A stretch of 64,000 bases of DNA from Azolla caroliniana (Eukaryota > Polypodiophyta). Below the pieces are notes generated by a model. That model was not told the origin of the DNA, did no database searches, and saw only the letters and a program-made list of their open reading frames with translations. The stretch covers positions 12,276,001 to 12,340,000 of the forward strand of contig JBHGNT010000013.1 in the NCBI GenBank assembly GCA_043228905.1. Direction: 5' to 3'. A program made the position numbers and the translations under genes. Positions 23,880 through 34,386 of the stretch are shown here, one piece after another; position 1 is the stretch's first letter; each line of letters starts with the position of its first letter.

Positions 23880-24740
23880 GTACAATGTTTATACTTCTTT
23901 TGTTTCAAGCTAGCAAATAAGATTTATGTCCATGAGTATGCTGGTCAATTTGGAAGTCAATTTCACATGGATTTAGTTGAGTGTATTTTTCAGTTATTTA
24001 GCCTTATTTGTCGATTTGGTCTCTTAACTTTCTTGACATGGTGTAGTCTGTATGTTTGCCATTCTGGTTCATTTGAAAGATTGTTTTAGTCGGTGGGATT
24101 TCACTAGACAATTTCACATAGATTTAGTTTAGTGTATTTTTCAGTTATTTAGCCTTATTCCTTGATTGGTCTCTCAACTTTGAGATTCTCAACTTTCTTG
24201 ACGTGGTGTAGCCTGCATGTTTGCCATTCTGGTGCATTCGAAAGATTGTTTTAGTCGGTGGGATTTCACTAGACAATTTCACATAGATTTAGTTTAGTGT
24301 ATTTTTCAGTTATTTAGCCTTATTCCTTGATTGGTCTCTCAATTTTCTTGACATGGTGTAGCCTGCATGTTTGCCATTCTGGTGCATTCGAAAGATTGTT
24401 TTAGTCGGTGGGATTTCACTAGATAATTTCACATGGATTTAGTTGAGTGTATTTTTCAGTTATTTAGCCTTATTCCTCGATTGGTCTCTCAACTTTGGGA
24501 TTTTCAACTTTCTTGACATGGTGTAGTCTGCATGTTTGCCATTCTGGTGCAATTGAAAGATTGTTTTAGTTGGTGGGATTTCACTAGACAATTTCACGGG
24601 GATTTAGTTGAGTGTATTTTTCAGTTATTTACCCTTATTCCTCGATTGGTCTCTCAACTTTCTTGACATGTTGTAGTCTGCATGTTTGCCATTCTGGTGC
24701 ATTCGAAAAATTGTTTTAGTCGGTGGGATTTCACTAGACA
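23880..24740. repeat. Tandem array with alternating 165- and 150-bp units
   Basis: Five copies of a unit containing tgtttgccattctgg and ttttagtcggtgggatttcac lie downstream of the TBC gene. The tgtttgcc landmark is at 24053, 24218, 24368, 24533 and 24683, giving spacings of 165, 150, 165 and 150 bp. The difference is a 15-bp segment (tgagattctcaactt or close) present in every second unit. A much diverged further copy can be traced at about 24840-24920. No reading frame is maintained across units. Confidence 0.92.
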
Positions 24741-26553
24741 ATGCTTAGGTTTCTATGATTTTAAAACTCGGCGAGATATCAGGTCTCTTGACTCTCTAGA
24801 TATAACATGGACTAACTAGGTAGCCATAACAGTGTAGTCTAAACATTCACCATTCAGACACATTTGAAAGATTGTTGGAGTCTATATGGGCTTTCATTAG
24901 GCCATGCCTAAAATTCTATGATTGTATATTATTGCATGTCCTATTAGACCACTTCAGAAATTTTTATAGTGCTTTTAAGCACCATGATATCACAATAATG
25001 TTCTTTTTGACGTTTATGAATAAATATTTTATTTCTAATCTAAGAATTCAAAGCATGTCTCTATAATTTTCCCTTTTGGATACTTGCCAAACAATAATTT
25101 TATCTAGGGAGTGTTGTGAAAAAATCATTTAGTTCTTAAATGCAAAAAGAGTAGGCATGGTGTCTCAACACTTCATTATGCTCATATGCTTTGGTCGAAC
25201 ATTTAGGTGTTAATTGACAATTAGAATTTCTTGAGACTGGTTTGTATAATTGTACCATCTAAATGTTGTACTCCAATAATAAACAAGGGTTTTGTTGATC
25301 CGTTCATCTTAGTTTTACTCTCTCTAGCACCATTCATTTACTAGATGTCGCCTTGGAATGTAGGGATAGAATTGTTTTGATGGATTGTGTTAGATGACTA
25401 GACAAGTTACATTCGCATCGACACTCTTTTTGCTACACCATACTCCTTGTGTCTCACACATGAGAGATTAATGCACACATCTAATTGATGATTGACAAAG
25501 AGATGACGACATGAATATGCAACAATTACGAGTAAATTCTTATCTGTCCCATAATTGCTTAAATTCACCCCTGTTCCATTGAGGTCGAGGAATCAATCAC
25601 CAATGGTCTCAACATGAATGACATGTGAATCCAACACGTGTTCAACTGATTGAGAGAAATGAGAAGCATACCTTTTTTTCAAATAAGGTCAAGAATGAGA
25701 TTTATGATGGTGTTCACTGGGTTCCCTATGATATACAAACTTTTTTATTTTATTTTACAAGGTATCCATTCATGAGCATAAACAAACATACATAGAGGTG
25801 TGATGTTCAAGTGATCGGTGAAGGGAACAACTATCTTGGTCGCTACACCCAAAAGGGCTGCCATATTTTAAGGGCAAAAGTGGAGTACCTTTCCAAAGAG
25901 TAATAAATTGGAGACATGAGCAATTTTAGCAGTTGTATCCCCAACAAAACCATTCCGCCATCCTTTTGAAGTATTGACCATCTCGTACCAACTTGTGAGA
26001 CCGTAACTTGATGAAAAATGGAGGAGCATCCAACCTTTCAAAGCATGTGATGGTACTATTTAGTAATTCCCATAATGGTTGTGTCTTTGTCTTCTTAAAA
26101 ATTGCACAGTCACTAGAGGAACTACTCAAACCGTTCCGAACCAAGTGTTGAAAGCATGGTCTAGAGACTCGACATCATAATAGAACCCAGAGCGAACAAT
26201 TGTCCAAACCATAATATGAACCAATGTTTGAGCAGTAGAATGCGAATATTACGTTCTATGGTCCAAACCATGATTCCCCATGTGAATATTGATGGTGGAA
26301 AGTAGTTGGCAAAGATTCAAAGAAGATATATACATACATATTGAAACTCAATGCAATCCCATAGACAATGTTTCTATGATTCTTCTTAAAAATAACATCG
26401 AGCACATTAGAGAATACACCCGTTTTGTGCAAACACATACTTATAGGCAAAGCTCGATGCACAAGCAACTATTGCACAGGAAATATTTGACACAATTGTT
26501 TCCTTTCACATAGCTTACCCCATAACTTCAAAAGAAACTTTGAAGCAAGACCA
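24741..26553. other. Intergenic, no gene seen
   Basis: AT-rich sequence. A degenerate copy of the upstream tandem unit lies at its left end. A 72-codon minus-strand frame at 25926-26144 has no recognisable motif. Nothing else can be supported. Confidence 0.45.
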
Positions 26554-26624
26554 TGTTGATTCTAGTATTGAAATGTGTAAAGAATCAAGAGATGGATTCT
26601 GTGTAGTGGAGAATTGTGTGTGTG

Positions 26625-26671
<47 letters not shown>

Positions 26672-26969
26672 TAAGACAAAGAGAATACGCAAGGTAAAAT
26701 ATATTAACAAAGGAGAAAGACTCAACGGTATACAAGGTGGGAGGAGGGTGCTTTATATAGTCACCCTCTCTCTTCATTAACTACAAGACTCATGGAGCAT
26801 GGGGAATGTGAAAGCTCATAAGTTATGTGTCATAAAATATGATTCTATGACTCATACTAAATGCTAGAATACAAAGTGGTGACATAATGGTGACTCTTGA
26901 CTGTTGGAGTGTCTGTTCACTCTCAAGGTGAGTTCACACACTAGACCAAGTTGAGCTTGATTCTCAACA
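26554..26969 (-). mobile_element. Copia-type LTR (3' LTR, minus-strand element)
   Basis: The segment begins tgttgattct and ends ttctcaaca, a terminal inverted repeat with TG...CA ends. Directly to its right is cgcccccttaagc, the complement of a polypurine tract. That makes this the 3' LTR of an element running on the minus strand. A TATA-like ctatataaagc is present in minus sense near 26750-26760. A (GA)n microsatellite of about 40 bp at 26629-26668 lies inside. No partner LTR was found. Confidence 0.65.
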
Positions 26970-27142
26970 CGCCCCCTTAAGCTCAAGTCGGGTAAGTTTC
27001 AGATGGTATCCGGAATCCGCTTCGACTCGCGTTCCAGAGTCCGCGTCGACTCGCTTCGACTCGCATTTATGCGGAGTTGCGGAATCCGTGCTCCAGCTTG
27101 TATTGTGCGTAGTTGCGAAGTTTGTGCTTCGGCTTGCGTCTT

Positions 27143-27306
27143 TCTTCGCGGCTTTGCGCGGTAGATCGGCTTTTCGCGGCTTCGTTGCGCGGTTGCGGAA
27201 TCCACACGTTATTGCGTAGTGTCTTCTTCGCGGCTTTGCATGGTAGATCGGCTCTTCGCGGCTTCGTTGTGTGGTTGCGGAATCCATGTGTTATTGCATA
27301 GTGTCT
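27143..27306. repeat. GC-rich tandem duplication, 82-bp period
   Basis: Two copies, from 27143 and 27225, share tcttcgcggctttg, ggtagatcggct, cgcggcttcgtt and ggttgcggaatcca. A third, more diverged unit can be traced just upstream (about 27070-27142). The second copy shows several C-to-T and G-to-A changes relative to the first, as expected of methylated DNA. The tract is far more GC-rich than its surroundings. Confidence 0.85.
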
Positions 27307-27309
27307 TCA

Positions 27310-27794
27310 GTACTCCCCCTCAAGCTTGGCAGGTCAAGTATTAGAGATCTAGGTACTAAAGTAAGCTTAAGATAAGGATAAACTAATGATAGATAGAAAG
27401 GAGAAAGAGAAAGAAGGGTGCCGATCCACCCGACCACCCCCGAGCGAAGGGATCGAGACGGACTCGAGCCTCGATCAGCGTCCCATACCACCGCCGTGGC
27501 GTTGAGTCGTACCTGGTGCTGGCGCGCTCGCTACAAGAGTTGACCCACCACAAGAGCAGAGTCTCGATGTAGTAAAAAAGATGATCAAATGAGGGTAGCT
27601 AGGCCTCTTATTTATAGCGATACCCAAGGCCCCCAGGCAAGTTCACACTTGACCTAATGGGTTGTCTCAATCCCGAGGATTAAAAGTAATCCTCCCCTTC
27701 TTTACACTCTCGTTTAACCCTCACACTTATCCACGTGTATAGAATACTACGGTAATTTCTCACCACGGGATATTAAATGGTCATGCCTGTAACA
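27310..27794 (-). mobile_element. 3' LTR region of decayed chromovirus (element A)
   Basis: In minus sense an LTR starts TGTTACAGGC at 27794, directly after the polypurine tract AAAGAAGGGGAGGA. It contains a TATA-like tataaataag (minus sense, near 27610). The distal end is unclear: a second polypurine-like complement, ctccccctcaagcttgg (27315-27331), suggests that other LTR material abuts or interrupts it. The left boundary is therefore approximate. Confidence 0.55.
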
Positions 27795-30670
27795 TCCTCC
27801 CCTTCTTTAAAACATTGCACCCTTGCAATGGAAAGTTAGGGAAGTTTGTTCTTAGAGTATTCTCGCGTTCCCATGTGGCATCTTTGATAGATTTGTCCAT
27901 CCATTTAATTTTAAATTCTCGGATTTCTTTAGTACGTAACTTTTTTGTTTTAACATCGAGAATTCTTTTTGGTACATGTGGTTTCGAAGATAAATCTTCA
28001 GAAGTAACCAGACTTTCAGTTGTGACTGTGTTGTCGCTAGAACCTAGAAGTTCTTTTAGACGACTCACATGGAAGACTGGATGAATTCCAACACCATCGT
28101 GAAGAGCGAGACGATAGGCTGATGACCCAATGCGTTTGAGGACTGTAAAAGGCCCACAAAACTGTGGGTCTAACTTAGCGCACTTACCCGTAGACAATGT
28201 CTTAGAATTGTGAGGTACCCGTAAAAATACCTTCCGTCCAGGGTTGAATACACAAGGTTGCCTATGATGGTCGGCATAAAAACACGCTCTATCTTGAGCT
28301 GTTTTTATATTATTTTGTGCAATATGCAACATATCTTGCATATCCCGAAGAAAGTTTTGCGTACTTCGTAACTCATCATGATGTATATTAACATCAATCG
28401 GGGCTCGTGGCTGAAAACCATACATCAACATAAAAGGACTATATCCCGTCGACGTATGCTTGGAGCTGTTATAAGCAAACTCCAAAATTGGGAGATAATG
28501 TTCCCATTTTGTTGGTTTTGCACCAACGTATGCTCGAAGCATGTCCTCAATAATTTGATTTACTCGTTCTGTCTGTCCATCGGATTGAGGATGATCCGTG
28601 GAGCTCATGCTCAATGTAGTTTCTAACTTCTTAAAGACTTGCGTCTAGAAGTCACTAGTAAACTTTGGATCTCGATCACTCACGATATCCATCGGTAACC
28701 CATAAAAACGAAATAATTCGTCAACGAATTGGTAAGCCAATTCAGGAGTTGTTACCGTGGTTTTAGTAGCAATAAATCTGGCCATTTTAGTTAGTCGATC
28801 AACGACAACCCAGATGGCATCATAACCTTTTTGGGTGCGAGGAAGGCTAACAATAAAATCCATGGATATACTTTCTCACTTATTATTGGGAATGTCCAAG
28901 GGATGTAAAAGTCTTGCGGCTTTAAGTCGCTCGGCTTTGTTAACCTGACACTGGTGACATTTAGTCACATAGCTATGTATGTCAGGACGCATCTTAGGCC
29001 AATAAAATTGAGTGGAGATGAGAACAAGTGTACGATGTATTCTAGGGTGCCCGGACGAGGGTGCATCATGGCATTAAAAAAGAATCCTCTTTTTGACCTC
29101 GAGTAAATCTGGAACACAAACCTTCCCATTACGGTAGAGCAAACCGTTAGCAATGTGGAAGTATTCCTTCGAGGATGTGGTGGTGTCTATTCCAGACTCA
29201 ACTCTTGCCCTGTATTTTGCAAAATAACTGTCATCAGGATACTTTCCTCGAAGGTGATCATAAAGATCTGATGTTAGTTTAGTGAAGCTAAGCATGTTAA
29301 CTTCACGGATGCGACTTAGTGCATTAGTGACAATGTTCATGGAACCTTTACGTTATCGTATGGAAAAATCAAAGTCCTGGATGAGATCAGCCCATCGTGC
29401 CTTACGACCTTTTAGGTCTTGTTGGTCACAAAAATATTTCAAGGACTCGTGGTCCGTAGTTACCACAAAGCGATTTCCATAAAGATAATGGCGCCATGTT
29501 TTGAGCGCATGTATAACTGCAAATAATTCCTTTTCTTGAATGGTATACCGACATTGAGCAGAATCAAGTTTCTTACTCTCGAATGCTATTGGTTTACCAT
29601 CTTGATATAAGATAGCACCTATAGCATAATCGCTTGCATCGGTTTTAACCTCAAAAGGTTTTGAAGGATCAGGTAAAAGACGTGAAGGAGCCTTGCAAAC
29701 CAGGTCCTTGAGTTCCTTAAAGGCGAGGTCTAGTGTAGCATTCCACACAATAGGTTTTGTAGACTTACGTGTTTGACCTTTTAAAAGATCAGTAAACGGC
29801 GTCGTCACTTGGGAGTAATTACGAAGAGATTTTCGCAAAAACCCGACAAAACCAAGGAATGATCGAACTTCTCAAATATTCTGAAGAGTGGGCCAAAGCT
29901 TGATTTTCTCGATGCGAGAAGGATCAATTTCAACTCCTCGTTCGGTTATGAGATGTCCAAGATAAGTAATTGATTTCTTGAAGAACTCACATTTTGAGAT
30001 CTTCGCGTAAAACTGTTTATCCCGCAATGTTTATAAAACAAAGCGGACATGTTTAGCATGTTCTTGTAATGTACAACTATAAACTAAAATATCATCCAAG
30101 AAAATAACGACAAATTTTCCAAGTTGTTCTCGGAAAATGTCATTCATTTCTTGTTGAAATGTAGCCAGAGCATTGGTCAAACCAAAAGGCATAACCAAAA
30201 ACTCATAATGGCCATAACGCGTACAAAATACCGTTTTAGGAACATCGTCCTCACTTATACGTATTTGATGGTAGCCAGTACGGAGATCAAGTTTCGTAAA
30301 ATACCGAGCTCCCTGGAGACGGTCAATTAGATCGTCAGCCCGGGGCAATGGATACGAATTCTTGATCGTCACTTTATTCAAGCGTCGGTAATTAATACAC
30401 ATACGCCATGTGCCCTCTTTCTTTTTAACCAAGAGAACTGGTGCACCCCATGGAGATTTACTATAACGTATATAACCCATTCGTAAATAGTCCTTGAGTT
30501 GCTTAGATACCTCATCCTCTTCGGATCGACTTAAGTGATAAGGAGGTATACTTATTGGTGCAACACCAGGTACAATATCTATACGATGGTCTATATTACG
30601 TTAGGAGGTAAGCCATCTGGTAGTTCACTCGGAAAAACATCACGAAAATCATTTAAGATTTCATCAAGTT
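27781..30670 (-). pseudogene. Element A pol pseudogene (RT, RNase H, integrase, chromodomain)
   Basis: Read on the minus strand the order is RT, RNase H, integrase, chromodomain. RT shows [13 protein letters not shown] and [12 protein letters not shown] (30031-30480). RNase H shows KTDASDYAIGAIL and TTDHESLKYF (29353-29838). The integrase core shows DFIVSLPRT, VSDRDPKFTSDF and DHPQSDGQTERVNQ (27781-28863). The C-terminus ends ILDVKTKKLRT...FKIKWMDKS...TWERE, a chromodomain, which places the element among chromoviral Ty3/Gypsy elements. The frame is broken by several stops. Many fit single transitions at conserved residues, such as FVL*TLRDKQ (Q), NI*EVRSFLG (R) and SDF*TQVF (W). It cannot make an active polyprotein. 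Confidence 0.9.
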
Positions 30671-30674
30671 GTTG

Positions 30675-32213
30675 TTATTCAAAATATGTTAATTGAACCG
30701 AGACATTATCGATATTATAAACGTGAATGTCCGGATCAAGTACACAATAAAATAGAGTAGAACAAGACAACTCGGATATTGATGGACACGAGGAAACAAT
30801 CGAGAGGGATTGTTTTTTTACACATTGAATAAAATGAGTACAATTGTTCAGCACAAATGTAATTGAATGATGAACCCAATCAATAGATAAAGAAGAGTTT
30901 TTATTATAAAACCAAGGATAACCCAGTATTACATCAGTGGTACAAAGATTCATTACATGGAAGTCTACTTCCTCTATATAAGTATCAATAGAAATTCCTA
31001 ATGAATGAATCGCCCCGTTGATGTATTGTACTCTTTCATCAGCCAAGTGCACCGTGTAGGTGTGATCACTTACGGTGGGTTGGATTCCCCATATCTGAAC
31101 CAAATGATCATTCACAAAATTGTGTGAGCTTCCCGAATCAAATAAAAATTGCACGGGAGATCCATTGATATACCCGTTTGCACGTTGTAAATCATTGGGA
31201 CCCAATACATAGTGAGGGAAAGAACATTGACAATTACTTAAATGATGTGTATAGACCTGAAGGACATTAGGAATTTGACCTTTATGGTCTGCAGCTTTAG
31301 CTTTGTTGTCGTGCTCTTTCCGTTGGAGCTTTCGACGTTGATCTTTTGTATGACCCTTCTTTTTGAAGAATACGCAAAAGGGATGTTGTCGCTTACAATC
31401 GTGATCCATGAATTCATTGGGTGTCTTGCGTTTCCCAACGAATTGCGACTGCTTAGTCCCGTGCGCTTCGTTGGGTTTGTTGTGGTCCTTCTTCGAAGTG
31501 CGTTGATAGTGAAGAACTATTTCAATGGCCTCTTCGAAGGATTTTGGATCCTTATCGTGCACTATCCAGTGATAGTCCGAATTGGGGATGCCATTGACAA
31601 AGCAAGCTATCAACCAATTGTCCCCTTCTAGACCCGATTTTTGGATTTGGGTTCTAGCATGGTGAACATAGTCTTCTAGCGAGGAAAATTTCTTGCTAGA
31701 GAGGTTCATTAAAGCTTGTGCTGCCTTGGTTCGAGAGGGAGGTTGTAGAAATTGGCACTTAAAAACCGTGACAAAATCTGTCCAAGTATCGAGCAATTTC
31801 CCCATTGTACGGAGCCCACGCCACCAGGCGGAGGCCTTACCCTCGAGTTCTCGGCCGACATATGCAATCTTCGTACTATCTAGCGTGGGATAGAGCTCAA
31901 AATGAGACTCCCATCGTCCCAGCCATGTGCAGATTGCTTATTCGGTTCTTTCCTTTTTGTCTCCCGTAAATGGCTTAACAACAAATGATGGTTCACCTTG
32001 TCGCTCATCAAGTCTATTAGTCTCACGTTGTAGACTAATGACACGTGCCTCAAGAGCACTCTGAGATTGCCGAAGTTCGGTCATCTGTTGAGCGGTGAAA
32101 CTAAGGTATTGGGTTATTTGTGCCAAATACATCCCAGTGGACATTTGTCCAGGAGGATTCCCTTGAGTTCCTTCTGCTTGAGCGGATGACATCGGGTCGT
32201 TAATTTGAGCCAT
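30675..32213 (-). pseudogene. Element A gag-protease pseudogene
   Basis: The frame starts MAQINDPMSS at 32213 and continues in one phase to 30675, interrupted by one in-frame TAA (about 31935). Gag-like sequence (WWRGLRTMG, then LEDYVHHARTQIQKSG) is followed by a damaged zinc knuckle, in which CVFFKKKGHTKDQRR lacks the expected cysteines. A retropepsin with FLFDSGSSHNFV follows. The protease active-site triad DSG is kept. A further TAA separates it from the RT part downstream. Confidence 0.85.
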
Positions 32214-33691
32214 TAAAGATTATTTCTGGAAAAGAAATAGGATAAGGTTAGAGAGATAGTCATAACATCATGTCGTGATGTAAACATATCATGGGCAAAC
32301 ATTAATCGATATCATGATCTCACGTCAATACCCCTCTAGACGTATGAGATGAGGTTCAAGATCAGGTTACTATGGTAACACAAAGGTGTTTTAAAAACCA
32401 TGGGGGCGACAATTTAATGTCTTTCCTTGATCTCTATATCGATTTTTTCATGGCGGCTCCCCGAGGCTCAACCATGTATGTTCGCGTCATGAGTAGTTTA
32501 TACACGAAAAAAATGTTAACAATAAATTACGTTTCTTTGCCCACATATGTGGTTTTGGCTCTTTAAGTCCTATTACGAGGACCCCGAGGTGCACTTAGAC
32601 CTTAAGTCTAAACATGTGTTATAGTCATATGTATCAAGGATGTTGTATGGTCTTGGTCATATTTGAACTCGAGACCTCGAGAACAAATATATTAAACACT
32701 TGAGCCAACCAAGTAAGTTGCTCTTCTCGAATGCTTAATGTTTGATGCGTATAAGAGATATGCGAGGCATTTGATCATATATGTTTTTTTATAAGAACAT
32801 ATATGTCAAGGGTCCTTATTTCGCCCTCATTTACCAAAACTATGTTGGTATGTTACCTAACCTCAAGTCTCGTAATTACGATGGCATACGCCAAAGTGCA
32901 ACCTAATGGTCAAGCCAAATGAGCCCTCGTTTTGTAGTAGGCCCACGTGGCCCATCACATGGTCACGTCATTACAAATGCCTCTCGTAAGAACGAGCTCA
33001 TGGTGGCATTGTATCCATGTAATGAGGGAGGGATGTTGGATACGTGTGTCATTGGAGCGACCTCACTTTAAGTGGGTCAAGCCCTATGTACTCAACATAA
33101 TTATGGCTATAGGCGTTTCTTTACGTAACGAAATTGAGGTCATCATAGTGTGTGATGGCAAAAAATCGTGAGGGAATCTCTGACAGAAACAGCTATCTTA
33201 ACTATTGATGTAACTGACCCTCCTTGAGGTATGAAAGGAGGGGAAGAAAGTTGTTTTGGGTATTGGTCATTTTGGAGGGGAAAGTGATGTCAGATTGGGG
33301 AGCAAAGCGCATTGGGTTTTTACTCCGTGTATTCACTTAGGTGGGTGAGGCCTTTACTCGCGTAGGAAGCCCCTGTGCTCCCGACTAGAGGCTCACTGGT
33401 GTGTGTGGGTTCCGAGCTCGAAGCTTTGTTGTTAGGTCTGAGGGCTAACATTGTATTCTTTTCAACATTTAATCGATTATTGATAGTTCTTGTGTCTGTT
33501 CCGATGTGTGTGTGAGTTAGATCGGTCCATCTGATTGTGTTCAGAATCATCTCTTCTGTCTTCTATGTTTGGGAAGGGGCTGTCTCTTCCCTCTTCTGTT
33601 TTGCGCATACTTGGTTGAGTTTGTGAGCCCATCAACTCATCTTCCAGAATTCGATAACAAAGCCGGATCAGATACGGTTCCGTGAGCCCGC
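32214..33691. other. Between elements A and B; expected 5' LTR of A not found
   Basis: Upstream of element A's gag I looked for a copy of its LTR and for an initiator-Met primer-binding site and found neither. The element may be 5'-truncated, or its LTR too diverged to see. The right part (33300-33691) carries no gene. A tRNA-like module lies at 32659-32720. Confidence 0.45.
32659..32720 (-). repeat. tRNA-like (SINE head) sequence
   Basis: In minus sense, cttacttggttggctcaag is followed about 25 bp later by ggtctcgagttcaaat, resembling A- and B-boxes. The B-box is imperfect. It lies upstream of the gag of element A, antisense to the window's plus strand. Confidence 0.35.
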
Positions 33692-34313
33692 TGTCGAGGT
33701 TTTCCTCGCGGATACGTGGAATGAGGCGGGACCTCGGGGGTCCTGTACCAAAGAGCAAGAGAGAAAGGAGAAGATGCCCACTACGGGCGAGAGTAGATTC
33801 ACAGGGACACGACCCTTCGACGCAAGGACGTGAGTGGGACAGCGACACAGGAAGACACAAACGTATGTATGTGTTAACAAACGACAAACGACACAACACA
33901 GAGTCGGTTACAACCGAACAGGCCGGCGAACAGATGCCGATACCTGTTCGTAAACGCACAGAAAGGCAGGAGCAGGCTGAAGGTGCTGCCGGGAGCACTC
34001 GGGCATTCCTCAGAGTAGCGCGAGCCTCCCGAAACCTGCACAGAAGGAAGCTATGGAGTTTGCGAACCAGAGAGAGAGAGAGAGAAGCCTTTGCACGCAA
34101 ACCGACAGCACTTCGTCCTCGACTCTCCGCGATCCCTCTACCCTCCTCGTCTCCCTCCTTTTATAGGCAAGGAAGGAGCCGTTTCCCCTTTACTCCCTAC
34201 CTACTGAATCTACCTAGGATCTCCTATGTACAACTTAAGGCGCACGTGCATGAAGAGTCGGTTTCTACGCTCCGGTGCACAGATTCCGCTTGTGGACGGT
34301 TTTCTTCACGACA
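33692..34313 (-). repeat. Element B 3' LTR
   Basis: 622 bp, beginning tgtcgaggttttcc and ending ttcacgaca on the plus strand, with TG...CA ends. It matches the right LTR closely. It lies next to the purine-rich tract at 34314 onward (minus sense). A (GA)n tract at about 34071-34084 is a few bases different in length from its partner. Confidence 0.95.
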
Positions 34314-34386
34314 TCCGGCCCCACCTAACCGCGCATCCACCGGCATGTGCCAAATTGTGTTGGGACGGAGAAAACCGGTCCAGCCT

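Noticed and set aside
23880-24740. CRISPR-like array
   Set aside because: Repeats are long, directly adjacent and without unique spacers; the setting is plant nuclear DNA.
32214-33691. 5' LTR of element A
   Set aside because: No sequence matching the 27.4-27.79 kb LTR or an initiator-Met primer site was found here.
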